A stretch of 64,000 nt of DNA. It comes from Lentzea jiangxiensis. Its GTDB lineage: Bacteria > Actinomycetota > Actinomycetes > Mycobacteriales > Pseudonocardiaceae. Location: the NCBI RefSeq assembly GCF_900104175.1, contig NZ_FNIX01000011.1, forward strand, positions 161,003 through 225,002, written 5' to 3'. Shown here in pieces: positions 24,341 through 32,364 of the stretch (the stretch's first letter is position 1; each line of letters opens with the position of its first letter). The translations under genes and the position numbers were made by a program. The notes under the pieces were generated by a model, which was not told where the DNA came from, ran no database searches, and was given only the letters and a program-made list of their open reading frames with translations.

Positions 24341-25054
24341 ATGAAGCTCTACGACGTGTCGCTGCGCCGCCCCGGCCTGTCCACTTCGGACCGGCTGGTC
24401 GCGGCGCGGCGCCTCGACGCGCTCGGGGTGGCGTTCGTCGACGGAGGCCGGCCGGCACAGCGGTTCTACCGCCGTGCCGCGATCGAGCTCCGGCTGCGGA
24501 CCGCCACCCTCATCGCCTCCGGTGCTCCGGAGGACCTCACCGCACTGATCACCGCGGAGACCCCCGCGGTGGCGATAGTTGTCCAAGGGCACGGCTTCTC
24601 GGAGGTCCGCGAAGCCGTGCGCCGACTCGTGCGCGCCGGACGACGAGTGGTCGTCGAGGCGCGGGACTTCTTCGACGGCTGGCTGATCGACCCCGAGCAC
24701 GCTCTGGAGGTCGTTCTGACCGCCGCGGAGGCTGGGGCGGAAACCGTGTTGCTGCACGACACCGCCGGCGGGCTGTGGCCGGACCAGATCGGCGAGATCG
24801 TCGAGACGATCGCGGAAACCGGTGTGCCCGTCGGCTTCGGATGTCACGACGACGGTGGTTCGGCGGCGAAGCAGCTGTTCGCGACCGAGGCGGGGGCCGG
24901 GCTCGTACAGGGGTCCTACGCCGTAGTTCGAGGTGGCCTCGATCGGGCCGTCTCACCATCGGTTCATTCGGCAGAGACAGGTATCGCTCCCGTGCCCTGT
25001 CCGAGATTGGAGCAGACCATGTCCGCACAAAAGGCGATTGGAGGTGTCCGATGA
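24341..25054 (+). CDS. DRE-TIM metallolyase-like protein (citramalate/homocitrate synthase family), degenerate
   Basis: A 237-aa TIM-barrel protein aligning by eye with citramalate/isopropylmalate synthases: LYDVSLR (normal DTTLRDG), a segment like FFDGWLIDPEHALEVV, DTAGGLWP, and CHDDGG (normal HCHND-G). The second Asp of the first motif and the first His of the metal pair (Gly here) are missing, and the chain stops soon after strand 8, without the helical extension. True Claisen condensation is doubtful. Its TGA overlaps the KSalpha ATG (ATGA), so the two are translated in step. It may shape an unusual starter or be a scaffold. Confidence 0.75.
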   Translation: MKLYDVSLRRPGLSTSDRLVAARRLDALGVAFVDGGRPAQRFYRRAAIELRLRTATLIASGAPEDLTALITAETPAVAIVVQGHGFSEVREAVRRLVRAGRRVVVEARDFFDGWLIDPEHALEVVLTAAEAGAETVLLHDTAGGLWPDQIGEIVETIAETGVPVGFGCHDDGGSAAKQLFATEAGAGLVQGSYAVVRGGLDRAVSPSVHSAETGIAPVPCPRLEQTMSAQKAIGGVR

Positions 25055-26319
25055 GTCGTCGCGCCGTCATCACCGGGGTGGGCGTGGTCGCACCTGGTGG
25101 CATAGGAACGAAGGCGTATTGGAAACTGCTGTCCGAAGGGCGTACGGCGACTCGCACCATCACGCACTTCGACGCGTCTCCGTACCGCTCCCGCATGGCG
25201 GGTGAGGCAGATTTCGACCCCGTGCGCGAAGGTCTGACGCCGCAGGAGATCCGCCGGCTCGACCGCGCGGCGCAGTTCGCCGTCGTCGCGGGTCGTGAGG
25301 CGATGTCCGACTCCGGCATCGAGTTCGACCAGCTCGACCCCGGCCGCATCGGCGTCTCGCTCGGCACCGCGGTCGGCTGCACGACCTCGCTGGAGCGCGA
25401 GTTCATCGTCGGCTCCGACCGGGGCAAGTACTGGGAGGTCGACCAGTCCTACGCCGTCCCGCACCTCTACGACTACTTCACGCCGTCCTCGATGGCGACG
25501 GAGCTGGCGTGGACGGTCGGCGCGGAGGGACCGGTCTCCGTGGTCTCCACGGGCTGCACCTCCGGTCTCGACTCGGTCGGTTACGCGGCCGAGCTGATCA
25601 TGGAGGGCTCCGCGGACGTCGTCGTCACCGGCGGCACCGAGGCCCCGCTCTCCCCGATCACCGTGGTGTGCTTCGACGTGATCCGCGCGTCCAGCACCCG
25701 CAACGACGACCCCACCACGGCGTGCCGGCCGTTCGACAAGACCCGCGACGGCCTGGTGCTGGGCGAGGGTTGCGCGATCATCGTGCTCGAGGAGCTGGAG
25801 CACGCGCGGGCTCGCGGCGCGCACATCTACGGTGAGATCGGCGGCTTCGCCTCGCGGTGCAACGCCTACCACATGACGGGCCTGCACCCCGAGGGCATCG
25901 AGATGTCCGACGCCATCAACATCGCGCTGAAGCAGGCGCGGGCGGACGCCACGGACGTCGGCTACATCAACGCGCACGGGTCGGGCACCAAGCAGAACGA
26001 CCTGCACGAGACGGCCGCGTTCAAGCGTTCGTTGGGTGCGCACGCGTTCAAGACCCCGGTCTCCGGCTTCAAGTCGATGATCGGGCACTCGCTGGGTGCG
26101 ATCGGGTCCCTGGAGATCGTCGGCTCGCTGCTGGCGTTCGAGCAGGACCTCATCCCGCCGACGGCGAACCTGCACGAGCCGGACCCCGAGTGCGACCTCG
26201 ACTACACGCCGCTGGTCGCGCGCGAGAAGAAGGTCAACACGGTCCTCACGGTGGGCAGTGGTTTCGGTGGATTCCAGAGCGCCATGGTGCTCAAAAAGGT
26301 GGAAGGGGCAGGCCGGTGA
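25051..26319 (+). CDS. Type II PKS ketosynthase KSalpha
   Basis: A 422-aa ketoacyl synthase. The nucleophile is Cys169 in STGCTSGLDS, with His in NAHGSGTKQND and in GHSLGAIGS. This is the actI-ORF1 type subunit that makes C-C bonds by decarboxylative condensation on ACP. ATG 25051 has GGAGGTG upstream and overlaps the preceding stop; its own TGA overlaps the KSbeta GTG (GTGA). Together the subunits set chain length and build the poly-beta-ketone. Confidence 0.97.
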   Translation: MSRRAVITGVGVVAPGGIGTKAYWKLLSEGRTATRTITHFDASPYRSRMAGEADFDPVREGLTPQEIRRLDRAAQFAVVAGREAMSDSGIEFDQLDPGRIGVSLGTAVGCTTSLEREFIVGSDRGKYWEVDQSYAVPHLYDYFTPSSMATELAWTVGAEGPVSVVSTGCTSGLDSVGYAAELIMEGSADVVVTGGTEAPLSPITVVCFDVIRASSTRNDDPTTACRPFDKTRDGLVLGEGCAIIVLEELEHARARGAHIYGEIGGFASRCNAYHMTGLHPEGIEMSDAINIALKQARADATDVGYINAHGSGTKQNDLHETAAFKRSLGAHAFKTPVSGFKSMIGHSLGAIGSLEIVGSLLAFEQDLIPPTANLHEPDPECDLDYTPLVAREKKVNTVLTVGSGFGGFQSAMVLKKVEGAGR

Positions 26320-27530
26320 CTCGTGCGGTGGTGACGGGAATCGGCATCGCCTCGCCGACCGGGCTGGGGCCGACCGCCTACTGGCGGGCGACCCTGCAGG
26401 GCGAGGCGGCGATCAAGCCGATCACCCGGTTCGACAGCGCCAACTACTGGGCCAAGATCGCCGGTGAGGTACCGGGCTTCGAGGCAGGCCGGCACCTGCA
26501 GGGCCGGCTCCTGCCGCAGACGGACCACATGACGCGGTTGACGCTGGTGGGCACCGACTGGGCGTTGCGCGGCGCGGGTGTGCAGCCGAACGACATCCCG
26601 GACACCGACATCGCGGTGATCACCGCGGCGACGGCGGGCGGGTACGAGTTCGGCCAGCGCGAGCTGCAGAAGCTGTGGCTCCAGGGGCCCGAGTACGTCT
26701 CGGCGTACCAGTCGTTCGCGTGGTTCTACGCGGTCAACACGGGCCAGATCTCCATCCGGCACGGCACACGCGGTCCCGGCGCGGTGGTGGTGTCCGAGCA
26801 GGCCGGTGGCATCGACTCCATCGGCCACGCCCGGCGCCAGCTGCGCAAGGGCGTGCAGCTCGCGCTGACCGGCGGCATGGACTCCTCGCTGTGCCCGTGG
26901 GCGTGGGTCGCCCACCAGGCGTCGGGACGACTGTCGCGCAACAACAACCCGAAGCGCGCCTACCTGCCGTTCGACCGCGACGCAGCCGGTTACGTCGCGG
27001 GCGAGGGTGGCGCGATCATGGTGGTCGAGACGCCGGAGTCGGCGGCGGGCCGTCCCGGCACGCGCATCTACGGCGAGATCGTCGGGTACGCCTCGACGTT
27101 CGACTCGAAGATGCCGTCGCGGGAGCCCGGCCTCAAGCGCGCGGCCGAGCTCGCACTGCGCGACGCCGGCATGGACGCCTCGGAGATCGACGTGGTGTTC
27201 GCCGACGCGGCGGGCATCCCGGAGCTCGACAAGGCGGAGGCCGACGCGATCAAGGCGATCTTCGGGCCGTACGGCGTGCCGGTGACGGCCCCGAAGACGA
27301 TGACGGGCCGCCTGTTCGCCGGTGGCGGCTCCCTCGACGTGGCGTCGGCGATCCTCTCCATCTACTGGAGCGCGATCCCGCCGACCATCAACGTCGAGAA
27401 CCTCGTGCCGGAGTACGAGCTCGACCTCGTCATGAACGAGGCTCGGCACGGCAAGATCAAGGCCGCGCTGGTGCTCGGACGCGGCAAGGGCGGCTACAAC
27501 TCCGCCATGGTGGTTCGCGAATACAGGTGA
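26316..27530 (+). CDS. Type II PKS chain-length factor KSbeta/CLF
   Basis: A 404-aa ketosynthase-like protein in which the nucleophile is Gln162 (VSEQAGGIDS) instead of Cys, the defining mark of chain-length factors. It pairs with KSalpha, may generate acetyl-ACP by decarboxylating malonyl-ACP, and its pocket sets the number of extensions. GTG 26316 overlaps the KSalpha stop. Chain length cannot be read safely without structural alignment of the pocket residues. Confidence 0.97.
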   Translation: MTRAVVTGIGIASPTGLGPTAYWRATLQGEAAIKPITRFDSANYWAKIAGEVPGFEAGRHLQGRLLPQTDHMTRLTLVGTDWALRGAGVQPNDIPDTDIAVITAATAGGYEFGQRELQKLWLQGPEYVSAYQSFAWFYAVNTGQISIRHGTRGPGAVVVSEQAGGIDSIGHARRQLRKGVQLALTGGMDSSLCPWAWVAHQASGRLSRNNNPKRAYLPFDRDAAGYVAGEGGAIMVVETPESAAGRPGTRIYGEIVGYASTFDSKMPSREPGLKRAAELALRDAGMDASEIDVVFADAAGIPELDKAEADAIKAIFGPYGVPVTAPKTMTGRLFAGGGSLDVASAILSIYWSAIPPTINVENLVPEYELDLVMNEARHGKIKAALVLGRGKGGYNSAMVVREYR

Positions 27531-27541
27531 TGTCGTGCCTC

Positions 27542-27575
27542 GGGGGCCGTGGGGGTTTTCTCTCTCACGGCCCCC
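27542..27575 (+). terminator. Hairpin between KSbeta and acyltransferase genes
   Basis: GGGGGCCGTG (27542) pairs with CACGGCCCCC (27566) around a T-rich loop, 11 nt after the KSbeta stop. It may attenuate transcription into the acyltransferase gene or stabilise the upstream message. Confidence 0.6.
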
Positions 27576-27597
27576 GAGCCGTTTCTGGAGGCGACTT

Positions 27598-28515
27598 GTG
27601 GACGTAGCACTGATGTTTCCCGGGCAGGGGTCGCAGTACCCGCGGATGGCGGCCTCCCTGTACGGCACGGACGCCGTGTTCACCTCGGTGGTCGACGAGG
27701 TGTTCGAGCTCTTCGGCGAGGTCGGCTCGGTCGCCTGCGAGGACTGGCTGTCCGGCGCCGACATCGACCACGTGTCCCGCGCGCAGCCGTTGCTGTTCGC
27801 GGTCGACTACGCGCTGGGCCGCACCGTCCTGTCGTGGGGCGTGGAGCCCGTCGCGCTGATCGGGCACTCCGCCGGCGAGGTCGTCGCGGCGACGCTGGCG
27901 GGCGTGTTCTCGCTGGAGGAAGCCGTGTCCCTGGTGCGCGACCGCGTGCTGTCCGCCGTGCCCATCCCGTCCGGCGGCATGCTCGCCGCCGCCGCCTCCG
28001 AGGCCGACCTGCTGCCGTACCTGGAGGGCGACGTCGCGATCGCCGCGGTGAACTCCGCGCGGCAGACCATGCTGGCGGGCTCCGACGAGCCGCTGGCACG
28101 CGTGCGGGCACGGCTGGAGGCGGACGATTACATCGTCGTGACGGTGCCGGCGTCGACGCCGTTCCACAGCCCGGCGATGCAGCCCGCCGTCGACGAGGCG
28201 CTGGCGTCGTGGAGCGCTTCACCCGTGGCGCCGTCGATGCCGCTGTACTCCGGCTACACGGGCAAGCTGATGACCGAGGAGGACGCGCTGTCCCCGCGGT
28301 TCTGGACGCGCCAGCTGACCGACGCCGTCTACTTCGGACCGGCGCTCACCGAGCTGGTGGCGATGTACGACGTGCTGCTGGTGGAGGCGGGGCCGGGCCA
28401 GACGCTGACGTCGTTCGCGCGCCGCACGAAGGCCGTGCGATCCGGTGCCTCGCAGGTGCTGCCGCTGCTGGACGCCGCCGACTCCGTGGAAACGGCTCGT
28501 GCTCGTCTGGCGTGA
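27598..28515 (+). CDS. Free-standing acyltransferase (malonyl-CoA:ACP transacylase fold)
   Basis: A 305-aa FabD-like protein: FPGQGSQ at the start, the nucleophile Ser91 in GHSAGE, and His190 in STPFHSPAM. Most type II PKS clusters borrow FabD; a dedicated copy is found with starter-selecting KSIII systems (DpsD, ZhuC), where it loads or edits the primer. The specificity box PFHS is not a standard malonyl or methylmalonyl signature. GTG 27598 has GGAGGCGACTT. It ends the plus-strand PKS operon before the terminator at 28529. Confidence 0.92.
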   Translation: MDVALMFPGQGSQYPRMAASLYGTDAVFTSVVDEVFELFGEVGSVACEDWLSGADIDHVSRAQPLLFAVDYALGRTVLSWGVEPVALIGHSAGEVVAATLAGVFSLEEAVSLVRDRVLSAVPIPSGGMLAAAASEADLLPYLEGDVAIAAVNSARQTMLAGSDEPLARVRARLEADDYIVVTVPASTPFHSPAMQPAVDEALASWSASPVAPSMPLYSGYTGKLMTEEDALSPRFWTRQLTDAVYFGPALTELVAMYDVLLVEAGPGQTLTSFARRTKAVRSGASQVLPLLDAADSVETARARLA

Positions 28516-28528
28516 GCTCGCGAACGAC

Positions 28529-28559
28529 AAGGGCCGCCCTCTCCCGGAGGGCGGCCCTT
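28529..28559. terminator. Terminator ending the PKS operon
   Basis: A perfect 13-bp stem (AAGGGCCGCCCTC) with a 5-nt loop lies 13 nt after the acyltransferase stop. It also serves the convergent minus-strand genes 28568-29449. Confidence 0.85.
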
Positions 28560-28567
28560 GAGCGCTG

Positions 28568-28630
28568 CTAGTCGATGCCGCGGACGATGTGGTCTTCGTT
28601 CTCGGGTGGCCATATGTCGCTGTTTTCCAT
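28568..28630 (-). CDS. Candidate 20-aa micropeptide downstream of the cyclase gene
   Basis: An ATG at 28630 opens a 20-codon frame encoding MENSDIWPPENEDHIVRGID, ending in TAG just before the shared terminator. Most codons end in G or C as in real genes of this genome. It lies 24 nt after the cyclase stop on the same strand. The ribosome site (GGTAGGT directly before ATG) is poor. Acidic, with one Trp-Pro-Pro. It could be a peptide cofactor, a micro-RiPP substrate, or chance. Confidence 0.35.
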   Translation of the reverse strand: MENSDIWPPENEDHIVRGID

Positions 28631-28654
28631 ACCTACCAAGGTAAGTACGGTGAT

Positions 28655-29449
28655 TCAGCTCTCACTTGAGACCTGGTCGTCGAGCAGGGCCACGGCCCTG
28701 GTCCAGCCCGCCCCGGCGCCCTTGATCTTGACCGGGAACGCGACGACGGTGAACCCGAAGTCCGGCAGGGCGTCGAGGTTCGCCAGGCGTTCGATCTGGC
28801 AGTACTCGCGGTCGCGGCCGGCGAAGTGCGCGGGCCACAGCACGCTCTCGTCCTCGGTCTGCAGGTAGCGCTTGACGATGTCCGGGAACGGCGCGTCGAG
28901 GCTGAACGCGTCGGTCGCGATCACCTTGACCCCGAGGTCCAGCAGGAAGTTCGTGGCGGGACCGTCGAGTCCGGTGTAGTCGGTGAAGTAGGCCTGGGTG
29001 CCCGCGTGCTCGGCGGCGCCGGTGTCGAGGATGACGATGTCCATCGGCTTGGGCGTGTAGCCGATGCGCGCGAACTCCTTCTCGAGCACCTCGACGCCGA
29101 TGACGCCGGTGCCGTGGCCGCGCACGTCGAGCTTCACGCCGGGGTTGTGGAACCACTCCAGCGGCATCTCGTCGATGTGGCGCGGGATCCCGTTGCCGTA
29201 CGTGGTCTTCGAGCCGTAGTGCGACGGCGCGTCGACGTGCGTGCCGGTGTGGGAGGTGAGGCTGATCCGGTCCAGCGTGAGGAACTCGGAGTCCCGCAGC
29301 ACGGAGACGTCGAACTCGATGCCGAGCCGCGCCTTGAGCTGCTCGGCCATGTGTTCCGCGCCCTGGGCGGCCGTGAGCACCTCGTGCGTCACCGGGTCCG
29401 CTTCGTACGCGGATGCGTCAATGTGGGAAGACAGATCGATGATGCGCAT
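28655..29449 (-). CDS. PF04199-type polyketide cyclase (DpsY/MtmY-like)
   Basis: A 264-aa metal-dependent 'cyclase family' protein sharing the fold of kynurenine formamidase. The signature HTGTHVDAPSHYG gives the metal ligands; VILDTG and the C-terminal PVKIKGAGAG region also fit. In anthracycline and mithramycin pathways such proteins close the later rings. ATG 29449 is the first plausible start; a TTG at 29488 lacks a ribosome site. It is divergent from the monooxygenase at 29563, convergent with the PKS operon, and likely to act after the ARO/CYC. Confidence 0.88.
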   Translation of the reverse strand: MRIIDLSSHIDASAYEADPVTHEVLTAAQGAEHMAEQLKARLGIEFDVSVLRDSEFLTLDRISLTSHTGTHVDAPSHYGSKTTYGNGIPRHIDEMPLEWFHNPGVKLDVRGHGTGVIGVEVLEKEFARIGYTPKPMDIVILDTGAAEHAGTQAYFTDYTGLDGPATNFLLDLGVKVIATDAFSLDAPFPDIVKRYLQTEDESVLWPAHFAGRDREYCQIERLANLDALPDFGFTVVAFPVKIKGAGAGWTRAVALLDDQVSSES

Positions 29450-29562
29450 GGAGCAGAGCCTGGCGGGCGTTCCTTGAGCACGTCTCAAGACGCGGTGTGC
29501 ATGGTTTTACCGACGGACAAAAGGAAATCGCCCACACCGCTGCTTCAGGGGAGTGCCACCTC

Positions 29563-29853
29563 ATGATCACCTTCCTCAACCGCTTCACGCTCACCGGTGA
29601 CCCCGAGGAGTTCGAGAAGGCCTTCGACGAGACGGCGGCCTTCCTGCGCGGGCAGCCGGGCCTGATCAAGTACACGCTCTCCCGCCAGCTCGACGACCCG
29701 GCCTCCTACATCAACATCGCGCTGTGGGAGAGCGCCGACGCCCTGCGCGCCGCCCTGGCGCACCCGGACTTCGGCAACCACGCCAAGGCGATGCGCGGCC
29801 TCGCCGAGTCCTCGGGCGCCATCTACAACCCGCGCCTGTCGTTCGAAGCCTGA
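29563..29853 (+). CDS. Antibiotic biosynthesis monooxygenase (ABM, SnoaB/TcmH-like)
   Basis: A 96-aa ferredoxin-like-fold protein of the ABM family: MITFLNRFTLTGDPEEFEKAF, then a strand INIALWESADALRAAL. Cofactor-free members (ActVA-Orf6, SnoaB, TcmH, ElmH) oxidise anthrones to quinones with O2. The Trp in NIALWES is conserved in the family. ATG 29563 follows GGGGAG. It starts a plus-strand run with 29856 and 30863. An anthraquinone-forming step is the likely role. Confidence 0.85.
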   Translation: MITFLNRFTLTGDPEEFEKAFDETAAFLRGQPGLIKYTLSRQLDDPASYINIALWESADALRAALAHPDFGNHAKAMRGLAESSGAIYNPRLSFEA

Positions 29854-29855
29854 TC

Positions 29856-30851
29856 ATGGGTCCACTGGACGGACTGGAGGTCGTCGAGTTCGGCGGCATC
29901 GGCCCCGGTCCGCACGGCGCGATGCTGCTCGCGGACCTCGGCGCGACGGTCACGCGCGTCGAACGCCCGTCCGGCGGGCTCTCCGTGGTGCCGGACGCCT
30001 CCCGCGACTTCCTGTTGCGCGGCAGGCGTCCGGTGGCCGCGGACCTCAAGTCGCCGGAGGGCCGGGACGCGGTCCTGTCGCTCATCTCGTCCGCGGACGT
30101 GGTGATCGAGGGCTTCCGCCCCGGCGTGCTGGAACGGCTCGGGCTCGGACCGTCCGACTGCCTCGCGGTCAACCCCGGCCTGATCTACGCGCGGATGACC
30201 GGCTGGGGCCAGGACGGCCCGCTCGCCCAGCGCGCCGGCCACGACATCAACTACCTGTCGCTGACCGGCGTGCTGCACGCGATCGGCAAACCGCCGCTGA
30301 ACCTCGTCGGCGACTTCGGCGGCGGGTCGCTCTACCTGGTGCTGGGCGTGCTGGCGGCGTTGTGGGAGCGGCAGCGCACCGGACGCGGTCAGGTCGTCGA
30401 CGCGGCGATCGTCGACGGCGTGGCGTCGCTCGCGCAGATGATCTGGTCGATGAAGGCGCAGTCGGTGTGGCAGGACGCGCCGGATGCGAACCTGCTCGAC
30501 GGCGGGTGCCCGTTCTACTCGATCTACGAGTGCGCGGACGGCCGTTCCGTCGCCGTGGGGTCGCTGGAGCCGCAGTTCTACGCCCTGCTCCTGGCCGGGC
30601 TGGAACTGGACGCGGCCGACCTGCCCGAGCAGATGGACCGCGACTCCTGGCCGCTGCTGCGCAAAACGTTCACCGAGGTGTTCCTGACCCGGACGCGCGA
30701 CGAGTGGTCGGAGGTCTTCGCCTCGACCGACGCCTGCGTGACACCGGTGCTGACGCTGCAGGAGGCGTCCTCGCACCCGCACCTGGTGGCACGAGGGGTG
30801 TTCACGCAGGAAGGAGCCGCCGTTCCTGCGCCGCGCTTTTCCAGCGACTAG
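29856..30851 (+). CDS. CoA-transferase family III, alpha-methylacyl-CoA racemase-like
   Basis: A 331-aa protein of the CaiB/BaiF family. The AMACR signature AGHDINYLSLTGVL gives His129, and VGDFGGGS gives Asp153, the two proton-transfer residues. Between them about six residues usual in mycobacterial MCR are missing, and the C-terminus is about 25-30 residues short. It starts 2 nt after the ABM stop. It may epimerise a branched starter-derived CoA ester, or be a catabolic gene at the cluster edge. Confidence 0.85.
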   Translation: MGPLDGLEVVEFGGIGPGPHGAMLLADLGATVTRVERPSGGLSVVPDASRDFLLRGRRPVAADLKSPEGRDAVLSLISSADVVIEGFRPGVLERLGLGPSDCLAVNPGLIYARMTGWGQDGPLAQRAGHDINYLSLTGVLHAIGKPPLNLVGDFGGGSLYLVLGVLAALWERQRTGRGQVVDAAIVDGVASLAQMIWSMKAQSVWQDAPDANLLDGGCPFYSIYECADGRSVAVGSLEPQFYALLLAGLELDAADLPEQMDRDSWPLLRKTFTEVFLTRTRDEWSEVFASTDACVTPVLTLQEASSHPHLVARGVFTQEGAAVPAPRFSSD

Positions 30852-30862
30852 ATTCGGTCTTC

Positions 30863-31792
30863 GTGGAACTGCGCATCTTCACCGAGCCCCAGCAGGGGGC
30901 GAGCTACGACGACCTGCTCCGGGTGGCGCGGACGGCCGAGGCCGCCGGTTACGGCGCTTTCTTCCGCTCCGACCACTACCTCAAGATGGGGTCGGTCGAC
31001 GGCCTGCCCGGCCCGACCGACCCGTGGATCACGTTCGCCGGGCTCGCCCGCGACACGTCGACGATCCGCCTGGGCACGCTGATGACCGCCGCGACGTTCC
31101 GCCACCCCGGCCCGCTCGCCATCAGCGTCGCCCAGGTCGACCAGATGTCCGGCGGCCGCGTGGAGTTCGGCATCGGCGCCGGCTGGTACGAGGCCGAGCA
31201 CACCGCGTACGGCATCCCGTTCCCGGCGCTGGGGGAGCGCTTCGAGCGCTACGAGGAGCAGGTCGCGATCATCACCGGCCTGTGGGAGACCCCCGAGGGC
31301 GGCACGTTCTCGTTCGAGGGCAAGCACTACGCGCTCACCGACTCGCCCGCGCTGCCCAAGCCCGCGCAGGAACGCGTCCCGGTGCTGATCGGCGGCATGG
31401 GCGCCAAGCGCACCCCGGCGCTGGCCGCGTCCTACGCCACCGAGTTCAACCTGCCGTTCGTCGGCATCGACGCCGCGGTGGAGCAGTTCGGGCGCGTCGA
31501 CGCCGCGTGCGAGGAGATCGGCCGCGACCCGGAGGAGCTCATCCGCTCCGTCGCGCTCGTCGCGTGCGTGGGCCGCACCGACGCCGACATCGCCCGCCGT
31601 GCCGCCGCGATCGGCCGGGAGGTCGACGAGCTCAGGGAGAACGGCCTGGCCGGCACCCCGGCCGAGGTCGTCGACCGCATCGGGCAGTGGCGCGAGGCGA
31701 CCGGTGTGCAGCGGGTGTACCTGCAGGTCCTGGACCTCGCCGACCTCGACCACATCACCGAGGTCGCGTCGGACGTGGCTCCCCAGCTCTGA
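30863..31792 (+). CDS. LLM-class F420-dependent oxidoreductase
   Basis: A 309-aa luciferase-like TIM-barrel protein, with the family pattern FFRSDHYLK, RLGTLMTAATFRHP, DQMSGGRVEFGIGAGWYEAEH. These enzymes use F420 or FMN to reduce or oxidise C=C and C=O bonds. GTG 30863 lies 11 nt after the preceding stop. It could reduce a late polyketide intermediate, but similar genes are numerous in actinobacterial chromosomes, so cluster membership is open. Confidence 0.88.
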   Translation: MELRIFTEPQQGASYDDLLRVARTAEAAGYGAFFRSDHYLKMGSVDGLPGPTDPWITFAGLARDTSTIRLGTLMTAATFRHPGPLAISVAQVDQMSGGRVEFGIGAGWYEAEHTAYGIPFPALGERFERYEEQVAIITGLWETPEGGTFSFEGKHYALTDSPALPKPAQERVPVLIGGMGAKRTPALAASYATEFNLPFVGIDAAVEQFGRVDAACEEIGRDPEELIRSVALVACVGRTDADIARRAAAIGREVDELRENGLAGTPAEVVDRIGQWREATGVQRVYLQVLDLADLDHITEVASDVAPQL

Positions 31793-31810
31793 GACCTCGG
31801 ACATCGGACA

Positions 31811-32308
31811 TCAGGCGAGCGCTTCGCGGACCGCCGCCGGCATCGGCAGGACGTGCTTCGCGAACGGTCGCCGATGTCCGATGTACCGCAGCTGCAGGCC
31901 GGGGTCCTCGAGGTAGCGCCGCTCCAGCCCGCCCTGCCCCAGCACCAGCTCCAGCCCGCGCCCGAGCATCGACGGCGAGTCGAGGCCGAACCGCTCGCGC
32001 AGCACGTCGGCGGCGGCGTGGTCGCCGAACTCCAGCGCCGCCCGCCGGACGGACCCGGCCGGCACCACCAGGTACTGCTCGTCCGCGCGCACGCCGTCGC
32101 GGTGCGGGATGCCGAGCGCGTCGAGCGCCTTCTGGTGCGCGCCGCCGTCGAGCCCGAGGAAGTACCGCTCCCACTCCGCGACCTGGATCTCGCCGGGCCA
32201 CGTGCGCGCGGGCGCGGCCACCGCCACCGGCCCGGTCGACGTGGTACCCGCCGCTGCCAGTGCCGTGACACCCGCAGCGGTGAACAACTGGCGTCGGGAC
32301 AACCTCAC
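31811..32308 (-). CDS. Tat-exported small protein, unknown function
   Basis: A 165-aa protein with a twin-arginine signal (LSRRQLFTAAGVTALAAAG) and a probable AxA cleavage (VAVAAP). The mature part is mixed helix/strand with no familiar motif (ERYFLGLDGGAHQKALDALG). GTG 32308 follows GGAGGAGGG. It is convergent with the F420 oxidoreductase; a short inverted repeat (GGACATCGGACATC) spans its 3' end. It marks the border between the cluster and core genes. Confidence 0.7.
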   Translation of the reverse strand: MRLSRRQLFTAAGVTALAAAGTTSTGPVAVAAPARTWPGEIQVAEWERYFLGLDGGAHQKALDALGIPHRDGVRADEQYLVVPAGSVRRAALEFGDHAAADVLRERFGLDSPSMLGRGLELVLGQGGLERRYLEDPGLQLRYIGHRRPFAKHVLPMPAAVREALA

Positions 32309-32364
32309 GACGCACCCTCCTCCGCAGGCCCCGAAGGAGAACTCCGCCGCTCCCCGCCGCAGGG

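Noticed and set aside
28568..28630. The 20-aa micropeptide as the main YcaO substrate
   Set aside because: It is 7 kb away, has no Cys or Thr and only one Ser, and has a weak ribosome site; the 60-aa peptide coupled to YcaO is a much better candidate.
31799..31882. GGACATCGGACATC and an inverted partial copy around 31873
   Set aside because: The copies span the end of a gene and are short; probably a weak terminator and not an operator.
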